From: Timema cristinae
Taxonomy: Eukaryota; Arthropoda; Insecta; Phasmatodea; Timematidae
Reading direction: 5' to 3'
DNA length: 64,000 nt
NCBI GenBank assembly: GCA_039000515.1
Contig: JBCFYV010000001.1
Span: 33,502,061 to 33,566,060, forward strand
In this document: one piece after another, positions 12,973 through 22,942 of the stretch
How positions within the stretch are numbered: position 1 is the stretch's first letter
Layout of the letters: each line of letters starts with the position of its first letter
Program-made: the position numbers and the translations under genes
The notes under the pieces: model-generated
Database searches by the model: none
Told to the model about the DNA's origin: nothing
The model's input: only the letters and a program-made list of their open reading frames with translations

Positions 12973-15900
12973 TATTACCACGTCTTATTACCCGTTCCAC
13001 GCTAATGTGTAATGGTAGGGTGATTGTGAGATGAAATGGAGGACCTACAGTTTAACGTGGAGGCCTGGCATTCCTCATATTCACAAGTTGTAATTAATAC
13101 ACATTTTGTCAGAGGTGAAGGAAGGGTTTGGCAATCAGATAAATCTGTGCCGGGACTGAGGATTAAATTCCGGATCTCATCAATATTGAAGTTAAAGTAT
13201 GCGGGTAAGGAATTTGGAAATGATGGCTCCTTCACATTTGCCAAGACATAAGCAATGTATTATTTTAGTGGGTGATTCGAGGGTAGTGGGGAGTCCCAGT
13301 TGGAGGGTGGAATGAACTTCTTTAGTGCCATCTTGTCCTGATCTTGGTTGAACTGGTTATTCTCGATGAAGTATTTGAGCATTAGGGTCCTGGCTTAGGT
13401 AATGACATCTTCCACCAGAGCATACTGATCAAGGGTGGTTGACAGTGAAAATATTAGGCCTATGGATAAAACATATATTTCAGTTGGAGTGAGACAGTTA
13501 AGATTTTTCATTTATAGTTTGGTATTACCGATAAAAGACTGGAATTATTTTTTTTATTAGAAAATCTGAGAATGTCATAGAATTTCAAAATATACAAAGA
13601 ATTGAAACCTTAAGTCAGATCAACATATTTTGATATTACATTGTAAATATGTACCATAAGCAAAGGTAATTTATATATATATATTTTTTTTTTCTCCAGA
13701 TATTGATTATTCTCCTCCATTGGAAGAAAACACAGCATTAGAAGAAATTACTCCTGTTGGTGATTCTCCTCCTACTTCCCCAACAAGCACTATATCTGGA
13801 CCCTACATCCCTATAAGTGAATGCATCTCGGGAAAACCTTTATCAAGCCCCAACGGTTTAAAAGACTTCAACAATATAGTGCAAAATGGTGTATTGCGTA
13901 CCCCCTCAATACCTGACAAGCGAAGATCACCAGCAAGGGCGGATTTCTACGACTCCCCCAGAAAGCTACAACCTCCTAACCTTGAGTTAAAGCACAGTGT
14001 TGGTGTAAACACCCCTCCTCTTCAGAGCCCGGCGACTGACGCAGAGAGTGTGTTTACAGATGATGAGTGGACTGTCCCGGTGTTACCTGCACCCACTGTT
14101 AATTGGAACACTTTCCCAGCAGAAACACGACCTTCTGACAGTTCTGACGTTAGTGCCGATGTAGGATCTTGGAGTGTGGTTAAACGCTTTGGGCGGCTGA
14201 CTGTAGTGGATTCTGCACCGGTGACATCTATAGCTTTAGTGGCACCCCCTCGCCCACCCAAGCCTTTACACCTAGTGGAGTCACCTAAGGCTCAGCATCT
14301 ACTTGATCCCTCATCCCGAAGTGAACCAACTTCTCCTCATGCTGTTTCTGATGAAACATACGATTTTCCTCGCTGCCATGCCCACCCCTTGTCTCGGAAC
14401 TGCTACAGTAATGCGGCACCTGGACAGGTTTTTCGTTATGATTTCCATGATGGAGATCTCTTCCATGAGCCAGCGTCACCACATTCAGAGAGCTCCAGTA
14501 ATATTGCCATCTACTCCAACCTCCCCAGTCCTCTCATAGTCTCCCAAGCCCCTGCAGTACACCGCTGCCTGAAGCCAGGGCGCAAGACGTCGGACTCTGC
14601 ATCGCTGAACTCTGAACCTTCCCCAGGAGGTCCATTTACTGCACCTCCCGATGTAGACAGAAAATTGAAACCTCAACGCAAATTGAATGAGCTTGAACAA
14701 GGTAATATCAACATCATTTCTTCATACATTCTTTTAGCTATCTAAAGCTGCTCTTTTATAGCTGTTTAGCACAGCTTTAACTCAGCCTATTTTTGTTTGC
14801 TTTTCAACAGGCCCCATCCAGTTGGCATCTCCTCCAGGGGGTCATCGTAGTTTGCGTAAAAACCGAGCCGCCCCAAGTCCCACTCCTAAGTTACATCATG
14901 AAAATTCTAGCTCCGATGATGAACGAAGAGTTCCAGTGGATAACGAAGAGGTCAGTGAATTTACAATTCACAACTGATAAATATTTAAAATACCCACAAT
15001 TTTATGAATCTGACACTCATTTGAAGATTTATGACTGTATTTAAATAGGTTTGTGAATCACTTGAACTTATTATTTAAAATAGGTTATCATTATTACCAT
15101 TATCAACTGGGCCAGTTAAGTAAAATGCCTTCATCTTCTCTTGCTTACACATGTTATGTTATCTGCTCCTGCCATCTCTTGGTCTTCATACATACTTCCT
15201 ATCCATTATTCTCTTGGTATTCTCTCCTTTTCCATCTTATTACATGATCATACCATAAATACTATATTTATATTTTACATACAATTGTGTAAAAAAACTC
15301 AACTTAGAAAATTAAATTTATCTGTAGCTATTACATTCCAGTCTGACACCTTAGTTCAGTTGATAGCGTATCTGTCTACTGAGTAAATGGTCCCGAGTTT
15401 GATTCCCGGCATGGCGGAACAATTTATCACTGGTGAAATGTGGGTTTTCCCTTTCACAGTGAAGATTTAAAGACCGAGAGTCTGGGTGTGGTGTCCGTTG
15501 TAGATTTAAGTAGGTTTATAAGTCATTTGCTAATATAATCAATCGGTTCAGAATGTGTATGTTAAATACTTCAATTAAATGAAAATTTTAAAAAAATGTT
15601 AGATTCCAGGTGTAGCTCTAGTGTTTAATTTTTCGTAAGAATATCAAACCTGATTTTGCAGTTTTTTGATATCCTTGATTCTTAATAGTATCAAAAGAAT
15701 CAAGAATAAATCTTAATATCACTATTTTTATAGCTCTATCTAAATTCTAAATTTTCAAATCCCATTGAATGAAAGTTTTGGCTTTCAAATGAAGCAGCTG
15801 TACCTATTCAGAATTGGATAATTTATCATGTTGACTATTATTAGTTATTTTTGACCGTTTCACTTTAGCACCAGAAAATTGTTAGTGCCCCTAAACATGA

Positions 15901-18900
15901 GCTTTGTGTTCTAGTGATTTTGTTGTTGATATTTTTTTAGTGATTGTTTTGCTTAAATTTTTTTTTACTATCCATGCTTTTTAGTTATTGTTTTTTTAAC
16001 CACATTAGAGTACAGTAGGGGTATGTGAAGTCCATTTTTTCATTTCGAAGCAAACTCGAATCCAAGTTCGAATATTTTATTTTAGTTGTATTATGACTGA
16101 AAAAAATATGTGATTATTTAATTTACCTTATTAAAATTACTTGGAAAATATTTTATTGCACAATTGATTGTAATACTTCATAAAGCTGATAAATCAAGCT
16201 ATTATCACAACATGCATTTCAATTTCTTCAGATTTTTCCATATTAATACTAATTGTAATTTACAAAACGGCTCAGAATGGTTTTAATTGAACATAAATGG
16301 AGTATTTTAGCTGTCACTATTTTTATTGGTGAAGTTTCGAAGCCAATTCAAATTTTCAAAGCTTTGCACAACCCTAGTATATGGTATATGAATAAATAAC
16401 ATATTTTTATTGTGAGGTAGGATGCATGGAAAAGAATTAAAATTGTAAATGTTGAGTAATCGGAATAGAGGTGTATGGAGTCCACTTTTACTATTCGAAA
16501 CAAACTCGAATCGAATATATGTTTTATGCCAAATTAAAGTTTGAATATTTTTTGTTAATGGTTTTATGCTTGTAAAATTATTATATTATGGTTATTTTGT
16601 ACTAAAACTAATTGGAAAATATTTTATTTCACAATTATCCATAAAATGGTTCTTTTCTGATATAACAATCTACTATCATAATTCAAAATTCAATTACATC
16701 AGAATTTTTCTTATGAATACTGATTTGTAATGTAGTTAACAGGTCAGAATGTTAAATTAACATAATTGATATTCCAGCTGTTAATATTTTTATTGGCGAA
16801 TTTTCAAAGCAAGGTCGAAGCTGATATTTTACACCCTAAATTGAAATATAGAATCAAAAAAATCAAGCTTAAAATTTAATAATCAAAATCAGAAGAAGAA
16901 GGAAAAAAAAACAGAAACCGCAACATCTCTCATTTTATTTAATGTCTGACAATGTTTATCTGTAACACCTTTTCTTAAACTTAACCAATAATTTTTTCAA
17001 TTTGAAAATGACACCTGGCCACAGGAATCCAGAACCTTTGACTTAGTAAGCCAATGCTCTTACTATTCAGCTATAAGGAGTCGTGGCCTCCCTAGGTTTA
17101 TTCTTCACTGATATCTTTTGGCAGAGTCTGTGATGGATGTACGAAAATCATCAGCTACATATAAGCAATCAATTAAGATCACAAGCTTTCAGATAACTCA
17201 GCTCCCTTTGACTAGGTAGAGCTTTATGCTGCCAATAGTATAATTACAACTGGACAATTGCGCATATCAAGATGGGTTGGATAGAAAAGCAACTACAGTT
17301 GTTAAGTATGGTTACTATCACATCTAAATAATTAAATCGCTTCAGATTTTTTTCATATAAATATTGAAATTTAATGCTTATAACAGCTCAGGATGACACC
17401 AGTAGAAGTTTAGTTTTTTTTTAAGTTATACTTCTTTAGGCGCGTCATGAAAAAATGATGAGAGTGAAATTTTAAGATGCGTGCGCATCACTGTAACACA
17501 AAAGTAACAGGTTGAAGCTAAACCGCTCATTAAGTCTCGAAAAAAAAAGCTACCAACAAAATAGAAATAGAACCTCTGTTAGTCGGCATAGAGAAATGTA
17601 TACTATGTTATTCCTTTCTCTATGGTACGCTCGTCGCCTCTGATCACTGTTTTCATATATATAATATTTATCCACATGTTTCTAGTTTCTACATTCACAA
17701 CACGTGTTTTAGTTTCATACAAGTGCGAATTATATATGTGCTAATAAATTATATTCAGTAGTGATTTAAATTGAATATTTTGATTAATATTATTTACTAT
17801 TCGTAAATATTAGTGAAAAAAATTGTGCTTATAGACTTTTTCAAGTGCTCCAATATAATTGAGGTTAACTATCCGTATGTATTATTTATTGATATAAATT
17901 AAAATATTATTATTTAACATAATTAATACTAAATATTATTAAATTATTATTGTTAAATATTTATTATTGGTTATTTAATATTTACAAAATAAAGAAATAA
18001 AATTATTTAATGATGCCAAAGAAGTATAACTTCTCACGCGCGTACATAAGTACACACACCCATTTTTTTTTTTTTTTAAGCCAAGCCGAAATTTCGAAGC
18101 TTCACACACACCTAAAATAAATTATGAATAACATTTAAAGTAGGTAATAATACACCTGAGCAAAGGTTTATGATAGAGGTTTTCTTTGAATAGTAATTTA
18201 TAATATCTATGCATCCTTTCTTTTACATTTCCTGGATCTCATTTTCTATATTGGGCCTTTTAAATACTTATCTACCCAATCATTCTTCATCGATTTCTCT
18301 CCCTCCCGTTTATTAATTTTTGTCCTCTCCTGAAGAATTTCAATAAAAAGAAGCTTGTGGAATGAGCAGCAATGACTAATTTTCTTCAAAAGGTAGTTAA
18401 CTACCTATTGGTTCAGGAGCAACAGTGTTCCTATTTTCATTGTAAAGCTATTTTGTGTTTATTCATTTATTTGTTTTTCCTTCATATCATCTTTCAGTTG
18501 TAATCTAATGTTAAGTTGATCATTGTAGGTGATATATACTTAAAATTGTATTATAGAATAAACATAATCTTTTTTACTCCACAAGTAAATAACATTTTTA
18601 TTTATCTTTCATTTAACATACTCTTTTTGACTATACACTGTGATTATATCAGCACATGACTTATAAACTAACCTGAATCTAGCACATATACAACACCCAG
18701 CCTCCTGCCCTTAATTCATCACTGTGAAAGGGTAAACCCACATTTCACCAATGATACATTTTTTGGCCATGCCGAGAATTGAACCAGGGACCTTTTAACT
18801 CTGTAGACAGATCAGGCTCCCAACTGAGCAATGGATTAGACAAATAGCTCAAACTATTCTAAAACATTAAGTAGACTTTTTATTTGTATTTCTTCAAATT

Positions 18901-20947
18901 AGATCCCTGTCAAAGGAATACTAACTATGAGGTATGGACTAGAAAAGAACAATTTCAATTCATGGATCAGAACTTCATTCAAACCAAAGGCACAGCAATG
19001 GGTACAAGGATGGCACCTTTGTATGCCAATCTCTCATGGGCAAACTGGAAAAAACATTTCTTGACCGCCAAATCAACAAACTACTTTGCTGGCTGCGCTT
19101 CATTGATGACATATTCATGGTGTGGACAGCTGGCCAAGACAATCTAACCCTTTTTTTTAACAACCTAAACTCCTTTTCAGTTCTGAAGTTCACCTCAAAT
19201 CAATCCCAGGACCAGGCAACATTTCTTGATGTGGACATTAAGCTGTCAGATGGCCACTTCAAAACCTTGGTACATTTTAGATCCACTAATAGACATCAAT
19301 ATCTGCATTTTGATATTTGCCATCCATTCTAACACTAAAAGATCTATCGATATAGTCTTGCCATATGGGCTCACCACATCTCCTCAGATCCAGAAAGTCT
19401 TAAAAACCACTTTGAAAACCTTCAAGAAGTCTTTGCAGAGAGAGGATACCCTATAGCTGAAACTCCACAATCACCCAAACCTGAAAAACCAGATACTATA
19501 TCTCAAAAAACCACCAGTCCTTGTGTATAAACAGCCTCCAACACTTAGAAATCTTCTGGCACACCCTAAACTCAAAACTGAAAATGACACAACCACAACA
19601 AGGCTCTCAGCCTTATAACAAAACAGCTTGCAAAACCTGCCAAATACATAATCCAGCAGCCACTTTCTCTAGCAACATCACCAACTCCATCTATACCATC
19701 AAAGGTAGTCACTCATGTGAGTCAAGTAAGCTAATTTACCAACTAGAATGCCAACAATGTACTGCACAATATGTTGGCCTCACCACTGAAACTCTCCGTA
19801 AACGAATGAATGGACACCGCCATGACACAAAAATCAAGGATCCAGAAAAAACAGTTTCAGCACACGCCTTCACTCATAACCTCACCTTTGAGGACTGTTA
19901 CACTGTCAAGGTGTTAAAATCATTTAACAAGACACAATGTAATATGTATAAGTTAATAAGATGGGAACTGGTACATCAATGGATCACAAAGTCTAGAAAA
20001 TCACTCAACCTAAATATTCACTAATCTCAACTAGAGGCTACACCAGCACCACCTATCATCCATAGAGTAATAGAGAAACATTCAGAGAATTTCATCTCCA
20101 CCAGAGAAGTTTTCATCCATACCAATCAAGCTGGCATCACTGAAGACAACATCCTGTTTAGTCTGATTATTACTACTTCCTGAGGAAGATGCTATAATGG
20201 CATCGAAATATTAAAGTGTGTTTAAATGTGTTAGTGTTTTTACTTTTATTTGTGCTCTACTTATTTACAAATATTCTATCATTTTATTTATTAGCAATTG
20301 GTTTTGCTCATTGCACTTTATTTCGTACAAACTATGAGGTAAGATAATATCACATTTGAAATTATGTAAGACCTACCTTGGTGGCATTGTTGGCTAAAGC
20401 ATTATTTTCGTGGGGGGCTAGACTGTCGAGGACGAGGAGATCGAGGTTCGGATCTCACTTGGGTGAACTGGGTTGGTTTTCCTTAAATTGTTTTCGACTC
20501 TCCCTCCATGCAAATGCACTTCCTCTAATTAACCTTCCCAATTCCTAACCCATTAGTTTAATTAGTACATACTTAAGCGTAATACCCTGAACGTGCAGTC
20601 AAACATGCTGCTAAAAAAATATCTGCCTAGTATAAACTACTAAAATTCACATATCACTGAAAACTCTAATTGGAATGTGTAATGTGTTGCAGATCTATTT
20701 CTACCAGAACAACAATATGCAGTTTATCCCCGCTCATAACAAGACATTTGAGGGTATTCAGTACCTGGACCTGGACCTAGAATGTGCTACCGCTAGTGGG
20801 AGCGGTAACAATACCACCACCACCACGACAGTGCAAAGCCTTACGACCACTGTATACAAGACAGTGGACTTTATTAAGACTGAGGCATTCAACCGTACCA
20901 GGCAGGAGGTGGAGGAGGGTCGGAAACAATGTGCGGCAGATTTGTGA
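6003..20947 (+). CDS. Gab/Dos-family docking protein (six coding exons)
   Basis: Scaffold that binds membrane phosphoinositides, is phosphorylated below receptor tyrosine kinases and recruits Grb2/Drk, SHP2/Corkscrew and others (family knowledge: vertebrate GAB1-4, Drosophila Dos). Coding exons: 6003-6080, 8238-8366, 9249-9423, 13700-14701, 14811-14950, 20693-20947; all introns are GT/AG and phases match, giving 592 residues. PH domain at about 8-116 ([39 protein letters not shown]). The middle is disordered and rich in Pro and Ser. Three RxxKP sites are visible: APPRPPKP at 309-316, PAVHRCLKP at 412-420 and PDVDRKLKP at 444-452; the last two fit PxxxRxxKP exactly. Tyrosine motifs include YDSP (211), YDFP (348), YSN (363) and YSNL (399). 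The C-terminus has IQYLDLDLE (Y532) and VYKTVDF (Y563), the paired SHP2-type docking sites. The start is chosen because it begins a typical short Gab N-terminus before the PH fold. Minor additional exons cannot be excluded. Confidence 0.95.
8238..8366 (+). CDS. Gab-like gene, coding exon 2
   Basis: Residues 27-69. Starts after TTCTAG with [20 protein letters not shown], the basic PH strand that contacts phosphoinositide head groups, and ends IDLDQCNQ before GTGAGC. Noticeably GC-richer than its surroundings, as expected for coding sequence here. Confidence 0.95.
8515..8745 (-). mobile_element. tRNA-derived SINE, family C
   Basis: Read on the minus strand it begins with a tRNA-like head GGTGGCTGCGTGGTTTAAGG, has a B-box-like GGTTCAAATC, and continues with the body shared with copies at about 20376, 37875, 41320, 44505 and 45208. 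It lies in Gab intron 2. Confidence 0.8.
9249..9423 (+). CDS. Gab-like gene, coding exon 3
   Basis: Residues 70-127 and the first base of 128. Begins VDAGLRFEN and holds the C-terminal helix of the PH domain ([20 protein letters not shown]), the most conserved Gab signature. Donor GTACCG, phase 1. Confidence 0.95.
9578..9856. mobile_element. TA-flanked MITE with ~110-bp inverted arms
   Basis: Left arm starting GCAAAAC and right arm ending GTTTTGC are inverted copies; both contain TTTAATTTTCTTCACATGG-like sequence and a GAATATCTGTCA block, around a loop of about 60 bases. TA lies immediately outside both ends, matching a Tc1/mariner-type target duplication. No open frame. Sits in Gab intron 3. 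Confidence 0.85.
10500..10690 (-). repeat. Dispersed ~200-bp repeat R, copy 1
   Basis: On the minus strand it starts GGGATTGGGCAGTAACAATC and matches copies at 26660-26880 and 36180-36375 (blocks CCATTA.CTCTTTGTCCAATG and ATATGTTTCTATCCAC). No coding function recognised. Confidence 0.8.
10748..10768. repeat. GT microsatellite
   Basis: A short (GT)n run that lies at the decaying 3' end of the neighbouring Penelope-like element. Confidence 0.9.
11348..11804. mobile_element. hAT-like MITE inside Penelope copy 1
   Basis: Ends TAATAGTGTGCGAAGC and, on the other strand, TAGGGGTGTGCGAAGG. Flanked by a perfect 8-bp target duplication TTTATTTG (11340-11347 and 11805-11812). The host Penelope reading frame continues directly across one copy of the duplication. 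About 457 bp, no coding capacity. Same family as elements at 16016, 16466 and 23569. Confidence 0.88.
12941..13174 (-). mobile_element. tRNA-derived SINE, family A, 5'-truncated
   Basis: Carries the (TAA)n tail at its left edge and stops at the B box on the right. Flanked by a near-perfect duplication TCTCATCRATATT (12928-12940 and 13175-13187). It interrupts the Penelope coding sequence, which resumes in frame on the other side. Confidence 0.88.
13700..14701 (+). CDS. Gab-like gene, coding exon 4 (large)
   Basis: Residues 128-461 plus a split codon. Encodes the disordered scaffold: YSPP and YDSP motifs, [26 protein letters not shown] and two PxxxRxxKP Grb2-SH3 sites ending in DRKLKPQRK. Acceptor TTTCTCCAG, donor GGTAATATC; the open frame continues beyond the donor to 14745, but that extension is intronic. 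Many Ser-Pro pairs suggest proline-directed phosphorylation. Confidence 0.94.
14811..14950 (+). CDS. Gab-like gene, coding exon 5
   Basis: Residues 462-508. After TTTTCAACAG it encodes a short basic and proline-rich linker ([20 protein letters not shown]) ending in an acidic stretch [15 protein letters not shown] before GTCAGTGA. Joined by phase-1 and phase-0 introns to its neighbours. Confidence 0.88.
15085..15255 (-). mobile_element. LINE 3' end, truncated copy
   Basis: Matches the LINE 3' ends at 21420, 25405, 34597 and 39045: on the plus strand an ATC/ATT-rich start, then a block like GTCAGTTTAGTAAAATG and a pyrimidine-rich segment. In sense (minus) this is the end of the reverse transcriptase frame. 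Strongly 5'-truncated, as usual for LINEs. Confidence 0.7.
15341..15530 (+). mobile_element. tRNA-derived SINE, family B
   Basis: Head GACACCTTAGTTCAGTTGAT (A box) and GAGTTTGATTCCCGGCATGG (B box), then a body with GTGAAATGTGGGTTTTCCC. Further copies at 18650, 25708 and 31590. In Gab intron 5. Confidence 0.85.
16016..16376. mobile_element. hAT-like MITE (TAGGGG...CCCTA family)
   Basis: Ends TAGGGGTATGTGAAG and GCTTTGCACAACCCTA are inverted; subterminal TTCGAA-rich sequence such as TTCGAAGCAAACTCGAA. No coding frame. Sister copy follows 90 bp downstream. Confidence 0.75.
16466..16838. mobile_element. hAT-like MITE, second tandem-placed copy
   Basis: Ends TAGAGGTGTATGGAG and ATTTTACACCCTA, with the same TTCGAAACAAACTCGAAT subterminal block. 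Flanks AATCGGAA and AATTGAAA match at six of eight positions, consistent with an old 8-bp duplication. Confidence 0.72.
17028..17096 (-). repeat. tRNA-like SINE head or tRNA pseudogene
   Basis: On the minus strand GGCCACG at the start can pair with TGTGGCC at the end. There is a D-arm-like TATAGCTGAATAGTAAGAGC and a 5-bp anticodon-like stem with loop TTACTAA. The T-arm is malformed (GGTTCTGGATTCC), so it is not a functional tRNA. Confidence 0.45.
17423..18031. mobile_element. Inverted-repeat element with internal hairpins
   Basis: Left end AAGTTATACTTCTTTAGG and right end CCAAAGAAGTATAACTT are inverted copies, each beside a CGCG-rich stretch. Inside are a perfect 14-base palindrome GATGCGTGCGCATC (17477-17490) and a hairpin with 10-bp arms CATAGAGAAA / TTTCTCTATG (17587-17596 and 17615-17624). 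No open frame. The superfamily is not clear to me. Confidence 0.65.
18650..18838 (-). mobile_element. tRNA-derived SINE, family B
   Basis: Inverted relative to the copy at 15341; shares CACTGTGAAAGGGTAAACCC and, at the head, a tRNA-like A box and B box (GGTTCAATTCTCGGCATGGC on the minus strand). Confidence 0.82.
18884..20270 (+). pseudogene. Penelope-like retroelement, decayed, copy 2
   Basis: 5'-truncated element in Gab intron 5, in gene orientation. Shows the RT block [20 protein letters not shown] (about 18975-19030), after a frameshift the catalytic box [13 protein letters not shown] (about 19085-19125), [16 protein letters not shown], and then the GIY-YIG endonuclease: paired cysteines [26 protein letters not shown] and [12 protein letters not shown] (about 19630-19890). 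At least two frameshifts separate the three open segments, so it is inactive. Protein similarity to copy 1 suggests related lineages but not one insertion event. Confidence 0.9.
20376..20600 (+). mobile_element. tRNA-derived SINE, family C
   Basis: tRNA-like head with GAGGTTCGGATCTC as B box, body CTTCCTCTAATTAACCTTCC, and a decayed version of the AACCCGAAC 3' tail near 20580-20600. Just upstream of the last Gab exon. Confidence 0.78.
20693..20947 (+). CDS. Gab-like gene, coding exon 6 (C-terminus)
   Basis: Residues 509-592 and stop TGA. Contains IQYLDLDLE and [18 protein letters not shown], separated by a linker with six consecutive threonines (ACC/ACG codons). In this family the two tyrosines, when phosphorylated, engage the tandem SH2 domains of SHP2/Corkscrew and open the phosphatase. 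Acceptor GTTGCAG. No AATAAA signal is evident just downstream. Confidence 0.95.
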   Translation: MYFYQNNNMQFIPAHNKTFEGIQYLDLDLECATASGSGNNTTTTTTVQSLTTTVYKTVDFIKTEAFNRTRQEVEEGRKQCAADL

Positions 20948-21419
20948 TAAGCCCCTCTCACTTTAACCTTGGGTGTTTAGTGCCAAATAGATTAAAAGTC
21001 ATATGGATTCAGGATAAGAGGATGTGACATCAGTTTGTGGTGCATGTGAGCAATAATGACATTCCCACCTTGACCATTTATATCAACCATTACTTTTGTT
21101 CACATAATCTGTTCATAGCAATTAAATCTTTCTTTTTGCATTCACATCGCTATAGAGAGCTCACTCCCTGGCCATTTGCAACATAAGAACATATGTTCCA
21201 GGATCAAAAACTAACTGCTTACTCTGCTCTGCCTTTTTAATAAGAGTGGACAGTAAAAAGAAGACTACTAGTTTAGAAAGGCCTGGAATTAAAGAAAAGA
21301 GCTTGAAAATAGGAAATTTATCTTGTTTTTGAAATGGGAGATTCGAACTTATTAGATTGTATTTTTATTAATACCAGTACCTAGTATTTATTCTTGTTTT
21401 GAGTTTTATCTCTATCTCT

Positions 21420-21665
21420 ATAATCATCACCATCATCATCATAAACTGCTTACAGCCTGTGGCCAACTCAATTTAGTAAAATGCTTCCGTCTACCTCCTT
21501 CCTCCCATTAGCATACTTTCTCTTATCTGCTCCTCTCCTACCTTTCATGGTCTCCCTTGTGGTATTTTCCTACATACCTACCTCATATCTGACCTTCTTT
21601 GCATTACTTCTTTGTTTTTTCATCCTCAATGTATGGTAATAACATCTCACTCTTGCTTCCTCTAC
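21420..21665 (-). mobile_element. LINE 3' end, truncated copy
   Basis: Starts on the plus strand with an ATC repeat (the LINE tail), then GCCTGTGGCCAACTCAATTT and a long pyrimidine-rich block shared with the other LINE 3' ends here. The gap from the Gab stop codon to this copy (20948-21419) shows no gene. Confidence 0.72.
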
Positions 21666-22005
21666 TATCTTTACAGGTCTACAAGTTCCAGTTTTTTCAT
21701 TTGAGTCGAACTCGAGCCGAGTATTTTGAAAAGCTATCGAGTTCGATTCGAGTATATTCATAATTTTAAAATGTTAAAAGTATGTATATGCTTATTTTAA
21801 AAGTAAAATAGTATATTTAAAATGTCACCAGTTAAAACAAATATAAAATGTAAATATCACATCACTAAAATTTGAGATTTTAAAAATATATTATAACACA
21901 TGTTCTTAAAATGAGAATGAAGAGTGACACACAGTTTTATAAATAATAAATACTTTTGAAAATATTGCAAATATTGGTTCTTAAATTAGAAATAACACTT
22001 TTTAA

Positions 22006-22716
22006 CCCACCATTAGTCGCGTGTCATCTGAGAAATGACTTAGCGACATAGTTGCCCACCATTTAGGTTGCTAGGGGTGGGATGCGGTCCATATACTAGT
22101 ATCTTCTTGGCTCCCTTCCCTGCACAGGACAGTTGAGTCAGAGCCATGATGCAGGAAATACCAAAGTCATAACAGTAGTAATTATCTCCTGGAGGATTTG
22201 CGCCCAACGTATGTCTATTGATCGTCATCTTGGGCAAGTATTTGCTCTAAATATATAATTTGCTATGTTTTTTTAGTACCTAGGAAATGTTTTTTTATTA
22301 TTTGTAATGTAGCAAGATTTTCTTGGAATAAATAATTGATAAAAAAAATCTGATGAAACAAAAGTAGAAACTAGTACTATTTGTGCTATTTTTCATGTTT
22401 TCATCAGGTAGATGACTCACGCATTATGACATAGGCACCTTTTCTTACATAATTATCTCTCAGATGACACGCCTCATGGCGTTAGTACATTTTTCGCCAA
22501 TTTACTAAAAATCTCCCCCTAAAAATAAAAAAAATTTTAATATGATATTAAGCATCAGTTTCATTTACTAAATCCAAATACAACACATACAAAGTGTGTC
22601 ATAGCTAATAAATTGTATTTTTTTAGTCACATTTTATCTGAGGAAGCAAATATTGCAAGATAATCCGTCAGATGACATGCGAATGATGGTGTAAAAAACA
22701 AGCACTTGATGGTGGG
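22006..22716. mobile_element. piggyBac-like MITE
   Basis: TTAA precedes CCCACCATTAG at the left; GGTGGG at the right is followed by TTAG, a one-base variant of the TTAA target. The termini are inverted. The element also contains GCGTGTCATCTGAGA (22019-22033), its exact reverse complement at 22458-22472, and a third variant at about 22664-22680. The TTAA plus CCC/GGG ends are the piggyBac hallmark. No transposase recognised; the 65-codon open frame at 22040-22237 is not convincing. Confidence 0.75.
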
Positions 22717-22819
22717 TTAGAAAAATTATTAAAAATATAATAGAAAAAATAATTAAGATGGTTCTAAGGATATTTAAATTACAGTAACAATTATAAAAAC
22801 AGTAGGTAAAATTGACATT

Positions 22820-22942
22820 TTAATGACGTCATACATTTCCCCAAAATATGCTTTTGTAACTTAATGACTTCATACATTTCCCCAAAATATGCTTCCATAA
22901 CTTAATGACTTCATACATTTCCCCAAAATATGTTTCCGTAAC
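22820..22942. repeat. 41-bp tandem repeat, three copies
   Basis: Three adjacent 41-base units at 22820-22860, 22861-22901 and 22902-22942, each containing CATACATTTCCCCAAAATAT, differing by a few bases. No coding role. Confidence 0.95.

Larger units (their letters stand above)
10780..13455 (-). pseudogene. Penelope-like retroelement, decayed, copy 1
   Basis: Reverse transcriptase plus GIY-YIG endonuclease of a Penelope-like element, in Gab intron 3 and antisense to the gene. Visible pieces in order on the minus strand: N-terminal segment near 13440-13240; [15 protein letters not shown] (about 12890); [20 protein letters not shown] (about 12450), the RT motif around the first catalytic Asp; [11 protein letters not shown] (about 12270), a variant of the family's GTAMGT block; a damaged second Asp box near 12160; and a GIY-YIG segment [20 protein letters not shown] near 10960-10900. 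Stops and frameshifts are frequent. Two later insertions interrupt it (11348-11804 and 12941-13174), and the reading frame resumes on the far side of each. Confidence 0.88.

Noticed and set aside
14702..14745. Continuation of Gab exon 4 to an in-frame stop
   Set aside because: A good donor site at 14701/14702 and a phase-matched next exon carrying family-like sequence show that this part is intron.
22040..22237. 65-codon open frame with GANPPGDNYY-like sequence
   Set aside because: It lies inside a MITE, has no similarity that I can place and no splice partners.
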